A DNA stretch of 6,288 nt from Candidatus Peregrinibacteria bacterium (GCA_016866815.1 VGKZ01000063.1:1-6288); one strand, 5' to 3'; shown: positions 1 to 4,625, numbered from the stretch's first letter. Translations and numbers: made by a program. The notes: generated from the sequence alone by a model not told the origin.

Positions 1-1
1 G

Positions 2-355
2 AACCTGGAGCGTGCCATGAAGGCGGATGCCCGTCTGGACGGACACATTGTCCAGGGGCACGTGGAGGCAACAGGAGTGGTTGTGGAGAATACAGAAGGC
101 ATCCTCCGCATAGAATTGCCGGAAAATCTGATCAAAAATATTGTTCATAAAGGGTCTATTGCCATCGATGGAGTTTCCCTGACGGTTGCTTCCATGGAAG
201 GAGAGACCGTCAGTGTCGCCCTGATTCCGTTGACCCTGAAGGAGACGACACTGGGATTGCTGAAGAAAGGTGATAGGGTGAATGTGGAGACGGATGTGAT
301 GAGGAAATATGTGAGAAAGATGTATCTGGTGGATGAATTTTGGATGAATGGTTGA
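2..355 (+). CDS. ribE: Riboflavin synthase (alpha chain), C-terminal part, 5' truncated by window edge
   Basis: Riboflavin synthase converts two molecules of 6,7-dimethyl-8-ribityllumazine into riboflavin and the pyrimidinedione precursor, the last step of the pathway. The visible 117 residues begin with NLERA, which closes the N-terminal barrel of the family, and then contain the whole second barrel: GHIVQGHV (fragment residues 14-21), GSIAIDGVSLTV (51-62), the IP.TL..TTLG element (75-85), VNVETD (93-98) and KYV (102-104). Roughly the first 85 residues and the start codon lie upstream of the window. The frame is open from base 2 and ends with TGA, so TGA is a stop here. ribH follows after a 152-base gap, which supports a riboflavin cluster. 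The identity is family-level recognition and is secure; nothing indicates a broken gene. Confidence 0.95.
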   Translation, partial: NLERAMKADARLDGHIVQGHVEATGVVVENTEGILRIELPENLIKNIVHKGSIAIDGVSLTVASMEGETVSVALIPLTLKETTLGLLKKGDRVNVETDVMRKYVRKMYLVDEFWMNG

Positions 356-402
356 GTGGAAGGAAGAGGTGAATTGAGTTCTTGTTTTGTGTAAGGATGA
401 TC

Positions 403-498
403 GGATGAATGATTGGATAGTTAAATGTTTGAGTCTTCGATAGAGGCTGAGCGCTTTCCTGCTATCCTTTACTGCGTCCAACCATTTAACCATTCAAC
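403..498. repeat. Nested inverted repeats in the ribE-ribH gap
   Basis: An outer stem pairs 420-431 (GTTAAATGTTTG) with 479-490 (CAACCATTTAAC), 11 of 12 positions matching. TGAATG just upstream (near 405-410) has a counterpart in CATTCA (491-496). Inside lies a second hairpin: GATAG AGG (439-446) pairs with CCT (458-460) and CTATC (462-466), with one bulged G at 461. The same motif family (GAATGGTT/AACCATTC) also appears at the end of ribE. It could be a weak transcription terminator, an mRNA-processing hairpin or an intergenic repeat element. No T-tract follows, so a simple intrinsic terminator is not favoured. It shows no recognisable FMN-riboswitch (RFN) core. Confidence 0.5.
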
Positions 499-507
499 TC
501 TTTCTTC

Positions 508-960
508 GTGAAAAATTCACACTCCTTCGATCTTCGCGCAGACGCTCACTGGCGCATCGCCATCGTCCACTCCTCCTTCTATCCGCATGAGATGAGAGCG
601 CTGGTGGACTCCGCACAGAAAGCACTCGTCGCTGCAGGTGTTCCGAAAGAGAATATTGCCGACTACCCGGTCTTCGGCTCCTTTGAAATTCCCCTCCTCG
701 GCGCAGCCATTGCCCGGGCGAAGAAGGCGGACGCCATCATCGGGCTCGGGATCATCGTCGAGGGTGAGACTGCACATGCGCAGCTCATCGCGGATGCCGC
801 AGCGCATGGCATGATGGATGTGCAGACCCGCACGCAGATACCGTTTGCATTTGAAATTCTTCTCGTGAAGAGCGTGAAGGAAGCACAGGAACGTCTTTCG
901 AAAGGAGCCGAAGCTGTGCATGCCGTACTCACAGCACTCGTCGCTCTCTCTTCGCTTTGA
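508..960 (+). CDS. ribH: 6,7-dimethyl-8-ribityllumazine synthase
   Basis: Lumazine synthase condenses 5-amino-6-ribitylaminouracil with 3,4-dihydroxy-2-butanone 4-phosphate, supplying the substrate for ribE just upstream. The 150 residues match the family length. RIAIV (16-20) is followed by the substrate-facing aromatic F24, then GSFEIP (57-62), GETAH (86-90, with H90 as the family's catalytic histidine), a GMMDV helix (101-105), and ER..KG.EA (128-136) carrying the phosphate-binding Arg. The usual aromatic after the histidine is Ala here, and the loop between the Arg and KG is several residues shorter than in Bacillus. The chosen start is GTG at 508; it places the usual short N-terminal tail before RIAIV. 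There is no Shine-Dalgarno sequence, and the GTG lies in a small hairpin (508-512 with 516-520). It ends with TGA. Confidence 0.95.
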   Translation: MKNSHSFDLRADAHWRIAIVHSSFYPHEMRALVDSAQKALVAAGVPKENIADYPVFGSFEIPLLGAAIARAKKADAIIGLGIIVEGETAHAQLIADAAAHGMMDVQTRTQIPFAFEILLVKSVKEAQERLSKGAEAVHAVLTALVALSSL

Positions 961-1056
961 GTAGAGCAATTTGCTGTATTCCGTCGTGATGCACACCGCA
1001 GGTTTGCCTTCCATGCATCAGCACTTGTGGTCGTACGGGCTAGAGGAGTACCATTC

Positions 1057-1074
1057 AAGGCAACCCTTTGCCTT
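1057..1074 (+). terminator. Short hairpin between ribH and the SLH gene
   Basis: AAGGCAA (1057-1063) and TTGCCTT (1068-1074) form a perfect 7-bp stem with a CCCT loop, followed only by TT and CC. It lies 97 bases after the ribH stop and 7 bases before the SLH gene's ATG. It may end the ribE-ribH transcript or structure the 5' end of the next mRNA. The tract of T is too short for a confident intrinsic terminator. Confidence 0.3.
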
Positions 1075-1081
1075 TTCCGTC

Positions 1082-2458
1082 ATGAATGATATTCGTGCGA
1101 CCGTAGCACTCGTTGCAGCAGTGGCTGCCGTACCGCTTGCTGTAGCTGCGGTCTTTCCAGATATACCAGACGGTCACATGTATCAGAAGGCCGTGGAAAC
1201 GCTCGTGCATGCGAATGTGATCAAGGGAAATCCCGACGGCAAGTTCTATCCGGATCGTGATGTGAACCGCGCCGAGATGCTCAAGATGCTCTACATCGCG
1301 CGGGGCAAGGTTCCCGATCCGCTCAGCATCCGGTGCTTTCCGGATGTCGGTGTCGGGAGCTGGTATGAACCGTACGTCTGCGATGCGGCCGCACGCAGAT
1401 TCGTCAACGGCTACAGCGACGGCACCTTCCGCCCGTCCGATTCGGTGAACAGAGTGGAGGCTCTGAAGATGATCAGTGAGGTCTTCGAAATTCCCGTCAA
1501 CGATGTTTCCGAGGCAGATCGTGATTTGGTGAAGTTCGTCGATGTCTCGGTTGCCGCGTGGTACACGAAGTATCTCTACGCAGCCTTCTACACCGGCATC
1601 CTCCCGATTCCCGGACAGGATGGGTCGCGCTTCTATCCGGAATGGCCTCTGAAGCGCGGTGAGGCTGCGGCGTACATTTTCAATGCCCTGAATGTCGATC
1701 TGCAGTCCGACCGTGCCGCGTCGAGCAGCCGTCCCGGCCGCAGCACGTCCGCAAGCAGCGCGCAACAGATCCAGAACAGCTCCAGCGATCTCATGCCGAC
1801 GGGTACTTCGAGCAGTGCCGGTCCTTCGGTTATCGAGATGCGGTTTCCCTTCGAATCCACCGGAAAGTTTTCGAACAAGAACACGGTCTCCTACCGGTTC
1901 GACGTTACCGAGGCTTCCGTGATGAAGGCAACGGCATCTCCGCAGACCGGCCAGCCCGGAAACGTGAGTTGCCAGCTCTACCTCCTCAGCGAGTCCGGCT
2001 TCTCCGATCAGTACTTCCTCAGTTATCAGAACGGACGTTCCTGCGAGATTCTCGCCGCAGTATCCCCGGGCCGGTACCAGTTGCAGTTGCAGCCGAGCGA
2101 GAAGAACACGACGTTCAGTGTCACGGCTGCCGTTGGCACCGGAGACGGCAATGACGGTTTCCGCCAAGCCAAAGGTCTTACGGTGAACTCTCCCCGCAGT
2201 GAGATTCTTGCAGCTGACGACCTCGAAGACTGGTTCACCTTTAAGCTCAATAGCGAACAACGCATGAACGTCACGCTGAGTAATGCCGCGGAGTTGCGTT
2301 GCATCGTCTACGCTATGAACGACGTGAACCTCGCCAGCTTCCAGGGTCCCGCGTGCAACAGCATGTACACGTACCCTCCCGGAACGTATTACATCGCCGT
2401 TGGCCGCAAAGCTCCGATCGATGCGCAGCAGACGTTTACGATTCAGTTGGAGAAATAG
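1082..2458 (+). CDS. Secreted S-layer-homology protein with three SLH domains and a C-terminal duplicated beta region
   Basis: A 458-residue exported protein likely held at the cell surface through SLH domains. The ATG at 1082 was chosen because it directly precedes a hydrophobic signal segment (about residues 6-23, cleavage probably after VAA at 23); the same frame is open back to 971, but that would bury the signal peptide. SLH units lie at about 24-75, 85-135 and 150-205, with FPDI/CFPDV/FVDV openings and NRAE/NRVE/KRGE elements. The second unit has two cysteines (85, 100). A Ser/Thr-rich linker (about 212-247) follows. The C-terminal 200 residues contain two similar stretches, each with a Cys pair (297/321 and 407/425) and a closing PGRYQLQL or PGTYYIAVG strand, resembling pre-peptidase C-terminal-type beta domains; that likeness is tentative. 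No Shine-Dalgarno sequence is seen. Its place between ribH and ribBA suggests no metabolic link. The ligand or cargo is unknown. Confidence 0.88.
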   Translation: MNDIRATVALVAAVAAVPLAVAAVFPDIPDGHMYQKAVETLVHANVIKGNPDGKFYPDRDVNRAEMLKMLYIARGKVPDPLSIRCFPDVGVGSWYEPYVCDAAARRFVNGYSDGTFRPSDSVNRVEALKMISEVFEIPVNDVSEADRDLVKFVDVSVAAWYTKYLYAAFYTGILPIPGQDGSRFYPEWPLKRGEAAAYIFNALNVDLQSDRAASSSRPGRSTSASSAQQIQNSSSDLMPTGTSSSAGPSVIEMRFPFESTGKFSNKNTVSYRFDVTEASVMKATASPQTGQPGNVSCQLYLLSESGFSDQYFLSYQNGRSCEILAAVSPGRYQLQLQPSEKNTTFSVTAAVGTGDGNDGFRQAKGLTVNSPRSEILAADDLEDWFTFKLNSEQRMNVTLSNAAELRCIVYAMNDVNLASFQGPACNSMYTYPPGTYYIAVGRKAPIDAQQTFTIQLEK

Positions 2459-2466
2459 GCGAGAGA

Positions 2467-2535
2467 GTAGGTTCATTAGGAAGTAGGTTCATTAGGGAGT
2501 AGGTTCGTTAGGGTTGTTTTTGCTCATGAACCTAC
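2467..2535. repeat. Three tandem 16-bp repeats with an inverted partner
   Basis: Three copies with a 16-base period start at 2467, 2483 and 2499: GTAGGTTCATTAGGAA, GTAGGTTCATTAGGGA and GTAGGTTCGTTAGGGT. Downstream, ATGAACCTAC (2526-2535) is the exact inverse of GTAGGTTCAT, present at both 2483-2492 and 2467-2476, so alternative 10-bp hairpins can form around a T-rich loop. More distant complementary CCTACT/CCCTACTT elements continue to about 2551. The element begins 8 bases after the SLH stop and ends before the ribBA promoter, so it may act as a terminator or 3'-end stabiliser. Confidence 0.75.
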
Positions 2536-2569
2536 CTACTATTCCCTACTTATTACCACCCGTTCCTCG

Positions 2570-2575
2570 TATACT
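2570..2575 (+). promoter_or_regulatory. Candidate -10 element for ribBA
   Basis: TATACT differs from the sigma-70-type TATAAT consensus at one base. It ends 8 bases before the ribBA ATG at 2584, so transcription would start at or within a base or two of the start codon, giving a leaderless or nearly leaderless mRNA. I see no good -35 hexamer at 16-18 bases upstream, which keeps confidence moderate. Confidence 0.5.
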
Positions 2576-2583
2576 TGTGTCGC

Positions 2584-3798
2584 ATGTCGTCTTTTCACCC
2601 TATTTCAGAGGCAATTGACGCTCTCCGTTCGGGTCGCATGATCGTCGTGGTGGACGGTGAAGACCGCGAGAACGAGGGTGATATCGTGTCTGCAGCTGAG
2701 CATGTCGATACGGAGAAGATGGCATTCATGATCCGTCATACCGGCGGAGTCGTATGCCTTGCACTCAGTAATGCCATTGCGGATACCATCGATCTCCCTC
2801 CAATGGTTCAGCGCAATACGTCCGCTCGTGGCACACCGTTCACCGTGAGCATCGAAGCAGCGGAAGGGGTGACAACGGGCATTTCCGCTGCTGATCGCGT
2901 TGCCACCATTCGCGCCGCAGTGAGTCCCGTGGCGCGGCCGGAGGATTTGCGCAGACCGGGGCACGTCTTTCCTCTGCGAGCGGCCGATGGCGGAGTCCTG
3001 GTGCGCGCAGGTCACACTGAAGCATCGGTGGATCTCTGTAGGCTCGCCGGTTGTCGCGAGGCTGCCGTCATCAGTGAGCTCATGCATGACGACGGCACGA
3101 TGATGCGTCTCCCGGCACTCACCGCATTTGCCGCTGAACATGGTCTGCCGATCATTTCGATCGCCGATCTCATTGCGTACCGGCAGCGCAACGAAACATT
3201 CATTCGTCTGGAAGCGGAGACCCGCATCGAGACGCAAACGGGTGAATGGCGCATGCGCGTCTATGCCGACGCGGTTCACGGTTCCGAGCATGTGGCGCTC
3301 ATCAAAGGCACCATCGATCCGTTGCTTCCGGTACTCGTCCGCGTCCACTCCGAATGTCTGACAGGTGATGCATTCGGTTCGCTCCATTGTGATTGCGGCG
3401 CGCAATTGCAGTTGGCGATGCGGTCTATCGAAGCCGAAGGGAGCGGAGTGATCGTCTACATGCGCCAGGAAGGAAGGGGCATCGGATTGCAGAATAAGGT
3501 CCGTGCATACGAGCTCCAGCGCACGGAAGGCGTGGATACCGCCGAGGCAAACGAGCTGCTCGGACTGCCTGTTGATCTGCGTACCTACGGCATCGGCGCG
3601 CAGATTCTGAAAGACTGTGGTGTCGGCAACATGCGGCTGCTCACAAATAATCCGAAGAAGGTCGTCGGCCTGGCAGGATATGGACTGCACCTGATGGAGC
3701 AGGTGCCGCTTGAGGTCACTCCCGTGACGGAGCAACAGAAAAAATATCTGAAAACCAAGCGCGAGAAGATGGAGCATGTGTTGAGGAATGTTGATTAG
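2584..3798 (+). CDS. ribBA: Bifunctional 3,4-dihydroxy-2-butanone 4-phosphate synthase / GTP cyclohydrolase II
   Basis: A 404-residue two-domain enzyme supplying both starting branches of riboflavin synthesis. The N-terminal DHBP synthase domain (about 1-200) makes DHBP from ribulose 5-phosphate. It has the acidic loop DGEDRENEGD (24-33), HTGG (52-55), RRPGHVFPL (123-131), RAGHTEA (141-147) and E165. The C-terminal GTP cyclohydrolase II domain (about 205-404) opens GTP. It has zinc-ligand cysteines 258, 269 and 271 in HSECLTGD...HCDCG, the GTP-binding RQEGRGIGL (294-302), AYELQ (308-312), DLRTYGIGAQIL (331-342) and TNNPKK (354-359). All expected catalytic elements are present and the length is normal for a fusion. 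ATG at 2584 is preferred over an in-frame TTG at 2575, which overlaps the -10-like TATACT. It is separated from ribE-ribH by the SLH gene and probably has its own promoter. Confidence 0.97.
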   Translation: MSSFHPISEAIDALRSGRMIVVVDGEDRENEGDIVSAAEHVDTEKMAFMIRHTGGVVCLALSNAIADTIDLPPMVQRNTSARGTPFTVSIEAAEGVTTGISAADRVATIRAAVSPVARPEDLRRPGHVFPLRAADGGVLVRAGHTEASVDLCRLAGCREAAVISELMHDDGTMMRLPALTAFAAEHGLPIISIADLIAYRQRNETFIRLEAETRIETQTGEWRMRVYADAVHGSEHVALIKGTIDPLLPVLVRVHSECLTGDAFGSLHCDCGAQLQLAMRSIEAEGSGVIVYMRQEGRGIGLQNKVRAYELQRTEGVDTAEANELLGLPVDLRTYGIGAQILKDCGVGNMRLLTNNPKKVVGLAGYGLHLMEQVPLEVTPVTEQQKKYLKTKREKMEHVLRNVD

Positions 3799-4153
3799 TT
3801 TTTAATTTTTTTTGTGTTTTACAAAATATATACGAATGCTTTTTGAGAAAAAATTTCTCTAGACTGGAAAATACTCTTCCGGAATGCATGCTCTCCCGCG
3901 TAGCTTTTTTCAGTATCAATTTCCTTGAATTTCCCGTATGTATGCAAAAAAGTCTGAACAAATTTTTTATTTTTCGGCTCCGAAACAAAAATGAATATTT
4001 TCGCTGCGCGTAGAAGAAAAAATCTTTTTCAAAAAAAATTCATGTGTGAATTAAACACAAAATATTTTTTGCGCCGCTTGAAGTATTTCACGTGATGTGA
4101 AATTCGTCGTACCATTCATACCAACCCTTTCTACTTTTTTCCCCGCTTACGCC
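3799..4153. other. AT-rich, A-tract and hairpin-rich intergenic region
   Basis: The 355 bases after ribBA are conspicuously AT-rich beside GC-rich genes, with A or T runs of 5-8 bases spread through most of it, suggesting intrinsically curved DNA. Small perfect hairpins lie at 3845-3859 (GAGAAA/TTTCTC), 3972-3985 (TTTCG/CGAAA), 4016-4030 (GAAAAA/TTTTTC), 4037-4052 (AATTCA/TGAATT) and 4085-4103. Two overlapping, oppositely oriented near-matches to the DnaA box, TGTGAATTA (4045-4053) and TTAAACACA (4051-4059), each have one mismatch. I see no convincing gene on either strand. Possible roles are promoter and UP-element DNA for the basic-protein gene, a nucleoid-protein landing site, or less likely an origin. 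Confidence 0.6.
4085..4103. repeat. Perfect 7-bp inverted repeat upstream of the basic-protein gene
   Basis: ATTTCAC (4085-4091) and GTGAAAT (4097-4103) flank a 5-base spacer GTGAT. It lies about 50 bases before the ATG at 4154. The dyad is the size of a dimeric repressor operator, or it may simply be a hairpin in the 5' leader. A weak -35/-10 pair, TTCACG (4087-4092) and TACCAT (4110-4115) with 17-base spacing, would place the dyad over the promoter, but each hexamer matches consensus at only four positions. Confidence 0.4.
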
Positions 4154-4267
4154 ATGGTAAAAAGGAAGAAAAAGAAGGCGACGAAGAAGCGCAGGACCAA
4201 GAGGGCTTCGGCCCGAAGGCCCGCAAAGCGCAAGTCGGCCAAGCGCAAGAGCAAGAAGCGCCGATAA
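4154..4267 (+). CDS. Tiny Lys/Arg-rich basic protein (37 residues), putative nucleic-acid-binding
   Basis: The frame encodes 37 residues starting MVKRKKKKATKKRR and ending KRKSKKRR. By my count 14 are Lys and 10 are Arg, with no acidic or aromatic residue; the rest are Ala, Ser, Thr, Pro, Val and the initial Met. Such composition is typical of histone H1-like tails and other disordered proteins that bind DNA or RNA through charge. I cannot assign a family and it does not match bL34 or bTHX motifs that I know. Support for a real gene is the ATG in a clean frame, the strong intrinsic terminator 23 bases after the TAA, and a coherent composition that would be unlikely by chance. It is preceded by a pyrimidine-rich stretch without a Shine-Dalgarno sequence and by the AT-rich region. 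It is too short for many gene callers. Confidence 0.72.
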   Translation: MVKRKKKKATKKRRTKRASARRPAKRKSAKRKSKKRR

Positions 4268-4290
4268 GCGCGTTGCCTTGTATATAGAAG

Positions 4291-4313
4291 CACCTGCTCC
4301 GGCAGGTGTTTTT
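4291..4313 (+). terminator. Intrinsic terminator of the basic-protein gene
   Basis: CACCTGC (4291-4297) and GCAGGTG (4302-4308) form a perfect 7-bp GC-rich stem with a TCCG loop, followed directly by TTTTT (4309-4313). It begins 23 bases after the stop codon of the 37-residue gene. Its T-tract is also where the first 93-bp repeat unit begins. Confidence 0.9.
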
Positions 4314-4362
4314 ATAAAAAAACGGGCGCTCGAAGTCTGATTATGGAACAATGAGTGCAGGT

Positions 4363-4381
4363 GCCCCTGTAACTCAGTTGG
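4363..4381 (+). pseudogene. Truncated tRNA-Arg 5' fragment, copy 1
   Basis: These 19 bases equal tRNA-Arg positions 1-19: acceptor 5' strand, bases 8-9, D-stem 5' strand, and the D-loop up to the invariant GG. There is one change, A instead of G at position 10 (base 4372), which would weaken the D-stem. It is cut directly after the GG and joined to a terminator stem, so no functional tRNA can form. It might be transcribed as part of a short terminated RNA. Confidence 0.85.
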
Positions 4382-4385
4382 CCAA

Positions 4386-4406
4386 GCCCCGCTTGCGGGG
4401 CGTTTT
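4386..4406 (+). terminator. Intrinsic terminator in repeat unit 1
   Basis: GCCCCG (4386-4391), loop CTTG and CGGGGC (4396-4401) form a GC-rich stem followed by G and TTTT (4403-4406). It sits 4 bases after the truncated tRNA fragment. The GGGGC arm can alternatively pair with the GCCCC of the tRNA fragment (4363-4367). Confidence 0.8.
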
Positions 4407-4455
4407 ATAAAAAAACGGGCGCTCGAAGTCTGATTATGGAACAATGAGTGCAGGT

Positions 4456-4474
4456 GCCCCTGTAGCTCAGTTGG
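4456..4474 (+). pseudogene. Truncated tRNA-Arg 5' fragment, copy 2
   Basis: This fragment is identical over 19 bases (GCCCCTGTAGCTCAGTTGG) to the start of the complete tRNA-Arg at 4549. It ends at the D-loop GG and is followed by CCAA and a terminator stem. TTGGCCAA at the junction is palindromic, possibly a scar of the event that joined the pieces. Confidence 0.87.
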
Positions 4475-4478
4475 CCAA

Positions 4479-4499
4479 GCCCCGCTTGCGGGGCGTTTT
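4479..4499 (+). terminator. Intrinsic terminator in repeat unit 2
   Basis: This is an exact copy of the unit 1 hairpin: GCCCCG (4479-4484), loop CTTG, CGGGGC (4489-4494), then G and TTTT (4496-4499). It should stop any transcript entering from upstream before the real tRNA-Arg, so the tRNA presumably relies on a promoter in the third leader copy. Confidence 0.8.
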
Positions 4500-4548
4500 A
4501 TAAAAAAACGGGCGCTCGAAGTCTGATTATGGAACAATGAGTGCAGGT

Positions 4549-4625
4549 GCCCCTGTAGCTCAGTTGGATAGAGCGCCTGGCTTCGAACCAGGAGGTCGTG
4601 GGTTCAACTCCTGCCGGGGGCACCA
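4549..4625 (+). tRNA. tRNA-Arg(UCG) with encoded CCA
   Basis: The gene folds as a standard cloverleaf. The acceptor pairs GCCCCTG (4549-4555) with CGGGGGC (4615-4621), including one U-G pair. The D-stem is GCTC/GAGC. The anticodon stem CCTGG (4576-4580)/CCAGG (4588-4592) encloses loop CTTCGAA, placing anticodon TCG at 4583-4585, which reads the arginine codon CGA and probably CGG. The T-arm is GTGGG-TTCAACT-CCTGC with G-U pairs. Discriminator A (4622) is followed by a genomically encoded CCA (4623-4625). It lies directly behind two truncated copies of its own 5' end. I see no strong terminator downstream. Confidence 0.96.

Larger units (their letters stand above)
4310..4567 (+). repeat. 93-bp direct repeat, two full units and one 72-bp unit leading into tRNA-Arg
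   Basis: Units are 4310-4402, 4403-4495 and 4496-4567, with exact 93-base periodicity. Each begins TTTTATAAAAAAACGGGCG, continues through a shared leader to GTGCAGGT, and then has the first 19 bases of tRNA-Arg. Units 1 and 2 differ by one base (A at 4372, G at 4465); unit 3 matches unit 2 for all 72 shared bases and diverges at 4568, where the real tRNA continues. Units 1 and 2 instead end in a terminator hairpin. The near identity implies recent duplication or ongoing homogenisation. Because 93 is a multiple of three, the minus strand shows a spurious repetitive open frame here. Confidence 0.95.

Noticed and set aside
356..507. FMN (RFN) riboswitch before ribH
   Set aside because: The gap forms hairpins, but I do not see the conserved RFN core or its multi-stem junction.
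971..1081. Upstream extension of the first SLH gene to an ATG-like start at 971
   Set aside because: It would add 37 residues without SLH or signal character and bury the signal peptide that begins at 1082.
1055..2476. Long minus-strand frame opposite the first SLH gene
   Set aside because: The plus strand encodes clear SLH domains with a signal peptide. The antisense frame has no domain likeness and is a codon-bias shadow.
2605..3777. Long minus-strand frame opposite ribBA
   Set aside because: It is a shadow of a strongly supported two-domain enzyme; the antisense product shows no known motif.
3716..3988. Minus-strand 90-codon frame overlapping the end of ribBA
   Set aside because: It starts with TTG, overlaps a certain gene and extends into low-complexity AT-rich DNA, with no recognisable motif.
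3991..4095. A 34-codon plus-strand frame (MNIFAARRRK...) in the AT-rich gap
   Set aside because: It has no promoter or ribosome-site support, its composition just follows the AT-rich DNA, and it overlaps several hairpins. It could be revisited if conserved in relatives.
4088..4537. Minus-strand open frame of 149 codons with a repeated 31-residue segment
   Set aside because: It runs antisense through the basic-protein gene and the 93-bp tRNA repeats. The repetition comes from the repeat length being a multiple of three, and it covers terminators and tRNA sequence.
4310..4567. CRISPR array or integrative-element attachment repeats
   Set aside because: The units are adjacent without variable spacers. 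The repeated tRNA part is the 5' end rather than the 3' end normally used by tRNA-targeting integrases, and no integrase is seen.
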